Source: Porphyra umbilicalis
Lineage: Eukaryota > Rhodophyta > Bangiophyceae > Bangiales > Bangiaceae
Direction of reading: 5' to 3'
NCBI GenBank assembly: GCA_002049455.2
Contig: KV918913.1
Span: 112,114 to 176,113, forward strand
DNA length: 64,000 bases
The notes under the pieces were generated by a model. That model was not told where the DNA came from. It saw only the letters and a program-made list of their open reading frames with translations, and made no database searches. Numbering within the stretch: the stretch's first letter is position 1; the number at the start of each line of letters is the position of its first letter. Below, in pieces: positions 24,112 to 34,879 of the stretch. The position numbers and the translations under genes were made by a program.

Positions 24112-24812
24112 TCCAGGCACGTACGTGCAATACCCTGGCCTTCAGGGCGGTGGCGCGCTCGGCGACGCAGAGATACCGGGAAAGCCGGCCGGCTCCATGG
24201 CGGCGAGCACGCACGGGGGCACGTGCAGCCACGTTGCCGTGGCGGGGGGGGCGTGGGGCGGGGAAAGGGGTGCCGCCGCCGCCGCCGCGGCGGCGGCGGC
24301 CCGCCGGCGTCGTGCAACGCCTACGGGCGGGGCCGTCACCCCGCCGCGCAGCGCACCTGCGCGCGGCCGACAAGGCGCACGGGCGGGCGGATGGGATCGA
24401 CCTCCGCGCCACGGGGCGCCTCTAACCGTGCCGTGAGATGGCGTTGGAAACCGCCGACGTGCCGCCGCAACAGAAGCCGGCGCGTAGGCACGATCACCCG
24501 CGGGTCATCGCGGGCGCGTCGAACCCCGGAAGTCGCTGCACGCGGTCGCCGCGCGCAACTCGGGGCGGTGGGGGGGGGCAGGGGGACAGGCGCCGTCTGG
24601 GCCCTGTGACCCTTGTGGCAGGACAGTCCTTCTCAGCCGCGTAACTCTATTCGCTTTTAGCGTCATCGCGACCCTTCCAATGCTGACACGCCCTCAGATC
24701 CCTGAGGACACGAATGCAGACTGCCGCCTCTGAAACGGAGATCAAGTTCTGTTATCTAAGTATATGTGTGCATCACTACACTTTGAGAGCACCCTGTCCT
24801 AAAGGCCAGGGA
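24112..24812 (+). mobile_element. Family-B element, copy 1
   Basis: About 700 bp starting TCCAGGCACGTACGTGC and ending GTCCTAAAGGCCAGGGA. The same unit occurs at 58563-59255 and, inverted, at 30646-32111. A short inner inverted repeat links CCTGGCCTTCAGGG near the start with the complement of CCTAAAGGCCAGG at the end. The GC-rich body has no transposase frame. The superfamily is uncertain because the target duplication is at most 3 bp. Confidence 0.8.
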
Positions 24813-25213
24813 ATTCTCCCGTCATCAGTTCGCGCTTAAACCGAAGTCTTGGGTCAGGATACGACCGGTTTATGGTTCACCAGTCTAGTGCTCATCATTT
24901 TCATACAAATTAGTTGGAACAGCGAGACTCTCCAATCATTTCGCTGCAGCTGCAGTGTCAGTTGAGTCAGCCGGTCGATGACCTGCTTCACGCGAACCGC
25001 CTTTGGTGCTGGGCCACGTTTTCCTGCAACAATTGTCACCTGTCGTGTTGCAGAGAGTGGCTCACACGGCCTGGGGTCGACGTCCATCCACCACGCCGGG
25101 CTGCCTCACGCCCCCGGCTACAGTATCATACTGGCGCGCCAGGTGTGGTCTCCAGCAGCAGCCGCACCTTCGGCGGTGGCGTGCTGTTCGCCGACTTGGC
25201 CCACGAATTTCGT
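24813..25213. other. No recognisable gene
   Basis: Roughly 400 bp of mixed-composition DNA between the family-B element and the split palindrome; nothing identified. Confidence 0.45.
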
Positions 25214-25260
25214 GATGACCCGGCGTCTGTAGGATACGGTGGTCGCAGGGGATTGAATCC

Positions 25261-26397
25261 TAGGGATGGGCAAGTGATTAATTGGAATCGGGTATAAATC
25301 GATTAATCGAGCCGAAACAAAAGATCGACAGGATATCGATTTGGGAGTTCAAAAATCGGGGCAACCGATTTTCTACTAAATATGAGCATAAATATTACCG
25401 GAGCACATAATTGACACCACTTCGGACTCAGACCACCAGACTTAGCCGTCATCGGTCACTTCAGAGCTGGTGGCTCGCCGAGCTGACGCGAAGCAACCGC
25501 TGGTTGCTCTCGCTCATTCGTGCGAGGATACGTAACGCGATGCGGCCAGAATGCTGTGGGATGGTTCCATCGGGCACTCAAGTCTGGGTGCAGCGTTGAC
25601 AGCTTGTCTGCGAACCCCTACACCGTCCGTACACAGGCTCTCGTCACCGACTGCGGTTCCCTCCACTACCCCACGACTTCCTTGAAGCGCATCACAGGTT
25701 CATGCCTGACGTCCAACACCCCTGACCATGTCGACGCTGTCTGTGCCGCCCAAGTCGAGCCAGGCCGCCACCGTGCCCAGCGCTGGCCCCTCTGCCCAGT
25801 GCGCTGGCGGCCTTTCCCATACACAAGAATCAGACTGGCGGTCGGGCGACGGTTTCCGGTGGGGGCCAGTGCCTATGGTGAAGAAGAGGAGTTCTGTCTA
25901 TGCGTACTTCGGCATCGAGTACAAGGACCCACGGGGAGTGATGGTCGTGTTATATAGATAAGCACGCTCTCGGACCTAACGCGGTTGAACGCCAATGGTG
26001 CACGCCAGAGGGAGGCGCCGAGAAGCGACGGGGGGGTGCGGGGGAGGCGCCGACAGGCAAGGCTGGGAGCGGGGGAGGCGCCGAAGAGCAAGGCGGGGAG
26101 CGGGGGTGACTCAGAAGAGCAAGGCAGGGTGCTGGGGACCCGAAGAAAGGAACGACCGGGACCAGCGCGAGGGTGTTGCTGGACATGCACGAATGGGTGG
26201 ACGATTACGCGTACCGTCGATAACTACGAGAGCAACAGCCAAAGACAAGTGCCTGCAGAGTCACCTCCATCCACCTGTTTTCCGCTGCGTGCAAGCCTCG
26301 CTGGCGGCAGGTGAAAAAATCGATTTGAAATCGATCATCGGTCGTGACTGAACCCCAATCTATCGATTTAGCCCAGCCAACCGATTGCCCACCCCTA
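25261..26397. mobile_element. Non-autonomous hAT-type element, 1.14 kb
   Basis: Termini TAGGGATGGGCAA and, inverted, TAGGGGTGGGCAA are flanked by a perfect 8-bp duplication, TTGAATCC, at 25253-25260 and 26398-26405. TAGGGRTGGGCAA ends plus an 8-bp duplication fit hAT. Subterminal ATCGAT motifs recur at both ends. No transposase frame was found. It sits at the centre of a palindrome. Confidence 0.93.
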
Positions 26398-26422
26398 TTG
26401 AATCCCCTGCGACCACCGTCAA

Positions 26423-27213
26423 TAAGGTTGGCATATCGGTAAATTTGGTCGATAAACGAAATCGGTAAGGGTCGGTATCCGATCAATAATCGGTATTGGC
26501 CATTCGCTCAACGGTCGGTACACGTCGGTATGGTACTTATATTAGTATTTAAAATTGGGAGGAACTCGACCGATGCGACACCACGAGCGAGGCACGTGAC
26601 AGACCCACTGTACTTTGTCACCGACCAGACAGACCAGCAAACCAGCCGCGACAAATATGATAGTCAGCGCACAAGGCACCAGTGTCTGGCAAACAGACCC
26701 TCCCGCGCCAGTCCAGGTGGCCAGCTCTGCCCGAGCAAGGGTGCCCACTGCCATCTCATGACGTGCCTGGGTATCTCCAGAAGGTAGTGTGGCGGTTGCG
26801 CAACTTCTGCGCCACCAAGCTTCCTTTCTGTAATACTGTGAGCAGCAGAGTGAGCGAGCAGTTTGCTATCGACATGTGTGCATTGACGCATGAGGAAAAA
26901 AGTGCGTGGCTTGGCATGCAAGAGAATCGCTGACGGAGGGGCGAAGGGACGGGTCCAAGCTAGCCCAGGTCAGTCACGGTCGAGGTGGTGGCACTGGTTG
27001 GGTGGGGTGCAGAGGCGAGCAGTTGGTACGGTCGGGTCATGTGATGGTCTATGAGAGGGGGTACGAACGCAAGTTGTGGTCTAACTACACATCCCAAGGA
27101 TTGGAGTTATCAAGAAACTTAAAATACCGAGATATCGGTACGAAATCGGTAAATCGGTATACCGATTGGAAAACGGTATCCAGAAGCGCAACGTTCGGTT
27201 AATGCCGACCTTA
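26423..27213. mobile_element. Family-A element, copy 2 (7-bp TSD)
   Basis: Begins TAAGGTTGGCATATCGG and ends AATGCCGACCTTA, flanked by CCGTCAA at 26416-26422 and 27214-27220. Its start matches the complement of the end of the copy at 16525-17399, and its end matches the other's start, so the two lie in opposite orientation. About 790 bp, no transposase frame. Confidence 0.88.
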
Positions 27214-27251
27214 CCGTCAAGGATATGGTATCCTACAGACGCCGGGTCATC

Positions 27252-27977
27252 CAGTGAACCTGCTAATCAGCGTCTTTGAGGCGCCCTCGGCCTCGAAAGT
27301 CGCGTCTGGGATCGCAGTCAAATCCAAATCTGTGAGGTCGGAGCGCGACAGGGTGCTAGGCTGGCACGGGAGAAGACACCGAATCGCCGCGTGCTTGTCG
27401 TGTGAGATGCCGAGAGGAGCGGCCAATGGGCCCCGCCCATCAGAGGTTGGTGACCAGAGTGGGCGGGCTCGAAAACGGCGCGCGTTTGTTGAACAGCGAG
27501 GCAGTGCGCTCCTCGATGCGCAGCCAATTGTCGTCCGACGCGCGGCGTGCCTCAGACATTCCCGCCGACCCGTTCTGCAGCGCAACGGACCCACACGGCG
27601 CAACCTCGCTGCAGCGTCGGCAGGGCAGCTGCCGACGTCGAGCAGTGCTCGTTCGCATGTGCGGTGGCCGTGGCTGCTGTGGTTGGGCCGAGCGGGTGGG
27701 CCAACAGCAGGGTGGGAGCTCCTCCTCCACCCTGTTCTGTGCGATTTTTGGTTGCGGGTGTGTGTCACGCCCGCCCCCTTGTCGGTCGTTGCCTCACTTT
27801 CGCTTTGTCGGTCTGCCTCTTGTCAGTGGTACGCGCCTTCGCCAGCACCCGCCTGTCGTACGGCTACTCCCGTTCGGTCTGGGCCTGGCCCGAGCCTGTC
27901 GGGCAGCCCAGAGGTGACCGTGTCTTGTTTGCAATCACGCTGCGTCCGTGCCGTTTAGCGCACTCCGCGCAGTGCTC
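27252..27977 (+). promoter_or_regulatory. Upstream region of the KNOX gene
   Basis: The 0.7 kb before the homeobox gene has an open plus frame (27254-27958), but its peptide shows no family features and ends just before the gene's ATG. It is the likely place for promoter and 5' UTR. I see no individual element strong enough to name. Confidence 0.35.
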
Positions 27978-30158
27978 ATGGCCAACACCGTCCCACTGTC
28001 GATGGGGCTGCCCGCGGCTGGTGCTCAGCCCGGGTACTTGCCGTTTGGCATGAGCAGCGGGACCGGGACGGGCACGCCCATGACAGACGGCCGAGACGCG
28101 ATGGCGTACTCTGGCGGCTATGAGCATGCGCGCTCGATGGGCACGGAAGTTGGGAGTGGCAACGCCGCTGCCGCTGGGGCGGGAGCCGACGTTGCCATGC
28201 GAGGCGGGGCTGCCAGTGGTACCGGCGGTGCTGGTGGCGGCGGAGTTGGCGGCGGCGGTGGCGGCGGTAGCGGGGCCATGAGTCTCCCGCCCCTGATGTA
28301 CGAAGCAGGGGCGTATGGGGAGTATGGGGGAGGGAGTGGAATGGGTTTGGGCCTCCCGAGGGGGGGTTTAGCACAGGCCTTGCTGGCGTTCCTGGTGGGG
28401 GGGCGGACGGCCTGGGCTGCCGCGGCGGCGGAATGGTCGGGGGAAGCGGGGGGGGCATTGTTGGGGCCGGTGGGTTGGGCGGTGGTAGTCTAGGTGGTGG
28501 GGGGATGAGCGGTGCTGCCGCCATGATGGGCGCAGGCGCCCTGGGTGGAGGTACCCTTGGCGGCGCCGGGACCATGAACTTGGGGACAAGCACTCTCGGT
28601 GCAAATGGGGGTTTGGGTGGTGGAACGCCGATGGATACGAGCGGCATCGGAGCGCTCGGCGGTGCGTACGGCGGCGGCGCGTTTGGCGGCGCGTTTGGCG
28701 GCGCGTTTGGGCCATCCCTGAGCACGGGCGGCGGCAGCGGCGGCTTGGGGGGTAGCGGAGGCGGTGTCGGCGGCGGCGTCGGCGGAATCGCCGGCCCAGG
28801 TGCGGCATCCCTCCACATGCCCGCACCTATGGGCAGCGCGCTCACTGGGTATGGGCAGCCGCTACCGCTCGGCGCTGGGGGCGGGGGCTTTGGTGCGCCC
28901 ACACAGCCGTCGGCGCTCGACTCGCCGCAGGTGAGCGATGCGATGCGGTGTCTGGCATCGGACGGGTCACCAAATGTAGGTCGGGAACAGTGGGCGGCGG
29001 GCGGTTGAGGTATCGGAATCGAGAAATATGGGGGATGGCGTAAGCGGATGAGAGTGCTGTTCAACCTACCAGTTGGACAGTGCTGGGAGAAGGCACTCAC
29101 ATCCCCTCTCCTCGTGGACGCTTGCTGTTGGTGCTCTCTGGTGTTGTGGTGCATTTACCGCGACCTGACCACCGCGCTCTTTCTTTCTTATGGCGTCGGG
29201 TCCTTTGTATTCCAGGACGCGTCTAAGATGGCCTTTGTTAGCAGCTACATGCAGCTCATGGACGTCTACGAAGCGCGCTGCGAGGCCCTGCACGCGTCTG
29301 TCGACGCCGCCTGCGAGGCGCTCGTCGCTCAATCCCGCATTCCCGAGCTGACCGACGACGGCCTGAGTGGCTGGGCTGCTCGCGAAAAAGGCGGGGCGGA
29401 TGGAGACGGCATCGGCACCCGTGTCGGCCCGACGGCCCACAGTGGAGATGGTGACGCGGTTGGCGGTGATGTCGGCGGGGGCTCAGGCGACGACGACACG
29501 GAGGAGGATTTAGAGGTCCTGCAGCGACGTGTGCGGCGCAAGTTTGTCGCTGCTATGGAGCAGCTACAGTCGTCACAGCTGCCGAAACGTCGGCGGGGCA
29601 ACCTTCCCAAGGAGGCGACGGCGGTGTTCCGCTCCTGGTTTGCAGCGAACCTCGACCACCCGTATCCTTCGGATGCCGTGAAGGCGGATCTTTCGCGGGC
29701 GACGGGGACGGGCGTGGCGCAGGTCTCCAACTGGTTGATCAACTACCGGTACGTTCAGGCGGAGAAGTGAAAGAGGAACCGAAGAGTCTGTCAAGGAGAG
29801 CAGTAGGGATTATTGCTGGCTCAGCACGGGCCACGGCATTCTTTTGTGTGCTGGTGGGCTGCCTCATGACCGGTGCTGACGTCCACCAATCATGGAGTTG
29901 CTTGCGCTGGTTGTGCCGCATGCGTGTTTTCATGTTGCGTTGCGTAGGAAGCGGGTGTGGAAGCCGGCGCTCCAGGAACATGCGGCCGACAAGAGTGGCA
30001 CGAAGGACGTCGAGGCCTCCGCCGCCGACGCGCCATCTGATGCTGATCCTAAGGAACCTGCGGGGGGAGCTTCTGACACGCAGTCGCGGCCTGCTGGAGG
30101 CCGTGCGCCGCCCGCATCGCGAGGGAGTTCTTTGGGCACCTCCAAGCGCCGTCGCTGA
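27978..30158 (+). CDS. KNOX: KNOX-class TALE homeobox transcription factor
   Basis: Proposed exons 27978-28930, 29216-29748 and 29948-30158, about 565 codons. Exon 1 encodes a Gly/Ala/Met-rich N-terminus. Exon 2 opens with a KNOX2-like helix (SSYMQLMDVYEARCEALH), then an acidic linker, an ELK-like segment (LEVLQRRVRRKFVAAMEQL) and the homeodomain with the TALE insertion at HPYPS. The recognition helix SNWLINYR is completed across intron 2 by KRVWKPAL in exon 3, as in known KNOX proteins; Leu replaces the usual Phe after Trp. The product should be a nuclear DNA-binding regulator that pairs with another TALE protein. The first part of exon 1 (ATG 27978) and the rest are in different frames; one missing base in the G7 run near 28361-28367 would join them, probably a homopolymer undercall. 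An in-frame ATG at 27948 is an alternative start. Confidence 0.9.
28931..29215 (+). other. KNOX intron 1
   Basis: Donor CAG|GTGAGC at 28930/28931 and acceptor CTTTGTATTCCAG|GAC ending 29215, phase 0, 285 nt, with a CTCTTTCTTTCTT tract before the acceptor. A second phase-0 donor, AAT|GTAGGT at 28975/28976, is possible but weaker. Without splicing the frame stops at 29006-29008. Confidence 0.75.
29749..29947 (+). other. KNOX intron 2, inside the recognition helix
   Basis: Donor ACTACCG|GTACGT at 29748/29749 and acceptor GTTGCGTAG|GAAGCG ending 29947, phase 2, 199 nt. Splicing joins NYR to KRVWKP and restores the conserved end of the homeodomain. Without splicing the frame stops five codons later. 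Confidence 0.85.
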
Positions 30159-30609
30159 CATCCATGACGGCCGGCCTAGGCTCCAGCTGACCCGTGGTCG
30201 CCCGGCTTGCTCCCAATGAGTTCTACTGCCCTCGCTCTCTCTTATCAAGCCCCTCTCCGCTCGTCGTTTCAGGTGTGCCCTTCTCCCGTCGCCGACTTCT
30301 CATAGCATCCGAACTTGCGCTTGCTCCCATAGCCACTGTATGTGGTATATGTTGTCGTCAGTCGTGGGTCTATTGCGCGTCCCTGGCAGCTCTGAAGACG
30401 TTTCCATGGCTGCAGGTCCCACATCCCATCGCTGAGACGACATCGGATTATCGCAATCCAGCCGAGGAACTTGGCTGTGCAGCCGAGGAACTTGGCTGTA
30501 CTCGGCAGGATGCGGCCAAAACCACCTCTGTGTGCATCGTCGGACATCTGGTGGAATCTTGGTAATACTAGCATTGATCAGGGTCCATCAAAGCTGCATC
30601 AAAGCTCAC
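30159..30609. other. 3' flank of the KNOX gene
   Basis: No gene. It contains two tandem copies of AGCCGAGGAACTTGGCTGT at about 30461-30500. The KNOX 3' UTR probably lies at the start of this stretch. Confidence 0.5.
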
Positions 30610-30645
30610 TATGGTGCGTGTCCCAAAAATGAGACATGCGCGTTT

Positions 30646-32111
30646 TCCCTGGTCTTTAGGACAGGGTGCTCTCAAAGTGTAGTGATTCCACATATAATTA
30701 GATCACGGGACTTGCTCTCCGTTTCAGAGGTGGCAGTCTGCATTCGTGTCCTCAGGGATCTGAGTAGGGTTGTTGAGTGCGCCCAGGGCGCTCTTTTTGG
30801 GCGCATTTTAGGCGCTCAATGGGCGCTCAGAGGGCGCTCGAGCGCCCAGCGCCCACGGTTTCCTGGGCGCTTTGATGGGCGCTCTGAATAATGATTGACG
30901 TAACATTTTAACTACGTGGTCGACCGAGTGCCCGAAGACTCTGTCTGCAGCCTCTACGGGCGCGCAGCCCTGGCTGCAGGTGCCCCAGAGGTAAGGCGGG
31001 AAGGGCCCGTCAGGAGGTGGCCATGGCAGCAGCGATGGCCCTCGTCTTGGAGCCAGAGCAGCAGCATCCTTCTCAACCACCTCCCACGACTGCAAGACAT
31101 CTTTGACAAGGATATCTACTTGGCCAAGGCCCCAGACGTGAATAGGTGAGCGTGACTGTGTATGGTGTGCGTGTGTTTCTTGTCCTCATGACCGGACGGT
31201 CTGGTTGTCTACATCACCACCTGAAACAAATTCAGCTGTTCTCTTGTTTTTCCTTGGGAGCTGCCGCTGTGGGCGGCACGCAGACACATTGGGGCTTGCG
31301 GATGACCGTCAACAGTCCTTCTTTCACATGCATAGAGAAATTCACAGATGGTCGCTAGTTTCCACGAAACACAGTCAAAACGTAAGAACAAGAGGGGGCT
31401 ACCTGATCTTTTATGGGTGCTATAACGGGCGCTCGAGGGGCGCTCAGGGCGCACTGAGCGCTCGAAGGGCGCTCAGGGGCGCATTATGCACCAGCGCCCC
31501 GAAAATCGGGGCGCACTCAACAAGCCTAGATCTGAGGGCGTGTCAGGGTCGCGATGACGCTAAAAGCGAATAGAGTTACGTGGCTGAGAAGGACTGTCCT
31601 GCCACAAGGGTCACAGGGCCCGGGCGGCGGCTGCCCCCCTGCCCCCCCCCACCGCCCCGCAGCGACCGCGCGCAGCGTCTTCCGGGGTTTGAACCGCCCA
31701 CGATGACCCGCGGGTGATCGTGCCTGCGCGCCGGCTTCTATTGCGGCGGCGCGTCGGCGGTTGCTGACAACATCTAACGGTAGGGATAGAGGCGCCCCGT
31801 CGCGCGGCGGTCGACCCCACCCGCCCACACGTGCGCCGTGTCGGCCGCCCCGCCCGTTGCGCGCAAGTGCGCTACGCGGCGAGGTGACGGCCCCGCCCGT
31901 GGGCGTTGCGCCACGCCGGCCGGCCGCCGCCGCTGCGGTGGCGGCGGCGGCACCTGTTTCCCCGCCCCACGCCCCCCCCGCCCCGGCAACGTGGCTGTAC
32001 GTGCCCCCGTGTGTGCTCGCGGCCATGGAGCCGGCCGGCGTGCCCGGTGTCGATGCGTCGCCCAGCGCGCCACCGCCCTGAAGGCCAGGGTATTGCACGC
32101 ACGTGCCTGGA
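30646..32111 (-). mobile_element. Family-B element, copy 3 (inverted), carrying a hAT insertion
   Basis: The complement of family B: TCCCTGGTCTTTAGGACAGG at 30646 to ACGTGCCTGGA ending 32111. Without the hAT insertion it is about 694 bp, matching the other copies. It interrupts the GCGCGTTTTCTG of the family-C element, leaving TTT on both sides (30643-30645 and 32112-32114), consistent with a 3-bp target duplication. Confidence 0.85.
30765..31528. mobile_element. Non-autonomous hAT-type element, 764 bp
   Basis: Termini TAGGGTTGTTGAGTGCGCCC and, inverted, TAGGCTTGTTGAGTGCGCCC, with a perfect 8-bp duplication GATCTGAG at 30757-30764 and 31529-31536. Both subterminal regions are packed with GGGCGCTC repeats in either orientation. 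No transposase frame. Confidence 0.94.
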
Positions 32112-32710
32112 TTTTCTGGAAGACTGACACATCACTGCACGGTGGCAGGCGGGGTGGGGTACGAGAAAATTCTCAATTGGCCTCCATGGAAAGAGCCTCT
32201 CCCGAGACGTTCTTGCCTGACAACTCCTTCGTACCTGCCTGTGGGCCCTGTTCTGTGGACCTCTCAGCTAACTCCGATCTTGGATCCAGTCTTTTTCAGG
32301 TTCTTGGGGTTACAGGTTTGCAACGCCTAAGTTCATGTGCTGACTGGAGCTTCGATGAGAGGTGTCCCAAATCGTGTTTTCTTCACAGGGGGCTACATGG
32401 CGGTCTTTTTCACGTTTTTATTGGTAAGGTGGTGCCCTTTTCTTCGTGCAAAAACTGTCAGCACATGCCTGCCCTAGTATCCGTGCATTTGATTGGGGGG
32501 CGTGATCGTCACCTGTCGAAGCTGCAATGAATGATGCTTCCCCCCATGACACGTGAGGATGTGCCGCCTCTGCTAATAGTGTCAGCGGCCGTTCTGGCAA
32601 CGCAGAGGGTCCGAGTGGGTCACATTACATCATCGGACCGCTGCAGAAGGCCGGTGGGCCGAGAAAAAATAAAAAAACCGCGATGTCTCATTTTTGGGAC
32701 ACGCACCATA

Positions 32711-33220
32711 AGGTGGTGCCCTTTTCTTCGTGCACAAATTGTCAGCACATGCCTGCTCTAGTATCTGTGCATTTTATCGGGCCGCGTGGTCACCTGTCGA
32801 AGCTGCAATAAATGACACTTTCCCCCGTGACATGTCAGGATGTGCCGCCTCTGCTAACACTGTCCGGGGCTGTTCTGGAAGCACAGTGGGACCGAGTGGG
32901 TCACATTACATTATCGGACCGTTGCAGATGGCCAGTGGGCCGAGAAAAAAAGAAAAAACCGCCACATCTCATTCTGGGGACACGCACCATATCCCCAACA
33001 ACCTGAAAAAGACTGGCTCCCAGATCGGGGCTATCTGAGACGTCCACAGAACAGGACCCACTGCCGGGAATGAGGGTGTTGTCAGCTAAGCACGAGTCGG
33101 GAGAGGCTCTTTCAATGGAGGCCAGTCGACAATTTCTCGCACCCCACGCCGCCTGCCCCCGTGCAGTGATGTGTGAGACCATCAGAAAACGCGCATGTCT
33201 CATTTTTGGGACACGCACCG
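32711..33220. mobile_element. Two truncated family-C fragments, opposed
   Basis: 32711-32989 is the right half of a plus-oriented copy, ending in GGGACACGCACCA. 32992-33220 is the left half of a minus-oriented copy, ending in TTTTTGGGACACGCACC. They meet at a TA at 32990-32991. Each lacks its other half, so deletion or rearrangement followed insertion. Confidence 0.75.
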
Positions 33221-33222
33221 TG

Positions 33223-33849
33223 TGGTGCGTGTCCCAAAAATGAGACATCGCGGTTTTTTCTTATTTTCTCGGCCCACTGGCCATCTGCAACGGTCCGATA
33301 ATGTAATGTAACCCACTCGGTCCCACTGTGCTTCCAGAACAGCCCCTGACAGTGTTAGCGGAGGCGGCACCTCCTGACGTGTCATGGGTTATAGTGTCAT
33401 TCATTGCAGCTTCGACAGGTGACCACCACGCGGCCCAATCAAATGCACAAATACTAGAGCACGCATGTGCTGACAGTTCGTGCACGAAGAAAAGGGCACC
33501 ACCTTACCAATAAAAACGTGAAAAGACCTCCATGTAGGCCCCTGTGAAGAAAATACGATTTGGGACACCCCTCATCGAAGCTTCAGTTAGCACATGAGCT
33601 TTGGCCTTGCAAACCTGTAACCCCAAGAACCTCAAAAAGACTGGCTCCAAGATCGGGGCTATCTGAGAGGTCCACAGAACAGGGTCCACAGGCGGGTACT
33701 AAGGAGTTATCAGCCAAGCACGCGTCGGGAGATGCTCTTTCCATGGAGGCCAGTCAAGAATTTTCTCGTACCCCACGCCACCTGCCTTCGTGCAGTAATG
33801 TGTCAGTCCGTCAGAAAACGCGCATGTCTCATTTTTGGGAGACGCACCA
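33223..33849 (-). mobile_element. Family-C MITE, intact minus copy
   Basis: A full 627-bp copy with both termini, followed by TA at 33850-33851 and preceded by TG at 33221-33222. It is nearly identical, in inverse orientation, to 34251-34877. The two yield identical short frames in mirrored positions. Confidence 0.88.
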
Positions 33850-33851
33850 TA

Positions 33852-34248
33852 CCAATAAAAACGAGAAAAAAAACCATATGTAGCCCCCTGTGAGAAAAAC
33901 ACGATTTGAGACACCCCACATCACAGCTCAAGTGAGCACAAGAGCTTTGGCGTTGCAAACCTTCATGGTGCGTGTCCCAAACATGAGACATGGCGGTTAT
34001 TTCTTTTTTTTTTCGGTCCACTGGCCTTCTGCAACGGTCCGATATTGTAATGTGACCCACTCGGTCCAACTGTGCTTCCAGAACAGCCCCTGACAGTGTT
34101 AGCAGAGGCGGCACCTCCAGACGTGTCATGCGGGAAAAAGTCATTCAATACAGCTGCGACAGGTGACGATATCGCGGCCCAATCAAATGCACAGATACTA
34201 GAGCAGGCATGTGCTAACAATTTGTGCACGAAGAAAAAGGCACCACCT
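33852..34248 (-). mobile_element. Rearranged family-C fragments in the spacer
   Basis: 33852-33962 is an internal piece in minus orientation (starting CCAATAAAAACG). 33963-34248 is a minus-oriented right half beginning with TGGTGCGTGTCCC. Their order is the reverse of an intact copy, so simple nested insertion does not explain them. Microhomology-mediated rearrangement or template switching is possible. Confidence 0.7.
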
Positions 34249-34250
34249 TA

Positions 34251-34877
34251 AGATGCGTGTCCCAAAAATGAGACATGCGCGTTTTCTGACGGACTGACAC
34301 ATCACTGCTCGGGGGCAGGTGGCGTGGGGTACGAGAAAATTCTTGACTGGCCTCCATGGAAAGAGCATCTCCCGACGCGTGCTTGGCTGATAACTCCTTA
34401 GTACCCGCCTGTGGACCCTGTTCTGTGGACCTCTCAGATAGCCCCGATCTTGGAGCCAGTCTTTTTGAGGTTCTTGGGGTTACAGGTTTGCAAGGCCAAA
34501 GCTCATGTGCTAACTGAAGCTTCGATGAGGGGTGTCCCAAATCGTATTTTCTTCACAGGGGCCTACATGGAGGTCTTTTCACGTTTTTATTGGTAAGGTG
34601 GTGCCCTTTTCTTCGTGCACGAACTGTCAGCACATGCGTGCTCTAGTATTTGTGCATTTGATTGGGCCGCGTGGTGGTCACCTGTCGAAGCTGCAATGAA
34701 TGACACTATAACCCATGACACGTCAGGAGGTGCCGCCTCCGCTAACACTGTCAGGGGCTGTTCTGGAAGCACAGTGGGACCGAGTGGGCTACATTACATT
34801 ATCGGACCGTTGCAGATGGCCAGTGGGCCGAGAAAAAAAGAAAAAACCGCCATGTCTCACTTTTGGGACACGCACCA
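34251..34877 (+). mobile_element. Family-C MITE, intact plus copy
   Basis: 627 bp, left terminus slightly altered (AGATGCGTGTCCC), right terminus GGGACACGCACCA, flanked by TA at 34249-34250 and 34878-34879. Together with 33223-33849 it forms a long inverted repeat with a 401-bp spacer. Confidence 0.88.
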
Positions 34878-34879
34878 TA

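Larger units (their letters stand above)
25214..27251. repeat. Ancestral palindrome split by two transposons
   Basis: With both insertions and one copy of each target duplication removed, 25214-25260, 26406-26422 and 27221-27251 form a 95-nt palindrome. The outer arms (GATGACCCGGCGTCTGTAGG at 25214 and its complement ending 27251) pair over 24 bp. The inner arms (GGTGGTCGCAGGGGATT against its complement) pair over about 17 bp. A 12-nt bulge separates the two stems on one side. Confidence 0.85.
30612..32708 (+). mobile_element. Family-C Tc1/mariner-like MITE, interrupted copy
   Basis: Left terminus TGGTGCGTGTCCCAAAAATG at 30612, right terminus GGGACACGCACCA ending 32708, flanked by TA at 30610-30611 and 32709-32710. 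A TA duplication with such TIRs fits Tc1/mariner-type MITEs. The copy is split after its first 34 bp by the family-B element at 30646-32111. It has no transposase frame. Confidence 0.88.

Noticed and set aside
24112-24812. Family B as a Helitron (TC start)
   Set aside because: It has no CTRR end or 3' hairpin and instead has short inverted termini.
27254-27958. A 234-codon ORF just upstream of the KNOX gene
   Set aside because: No recognisable family and poor composition; better explained as promoter or 5' UTR sequence.
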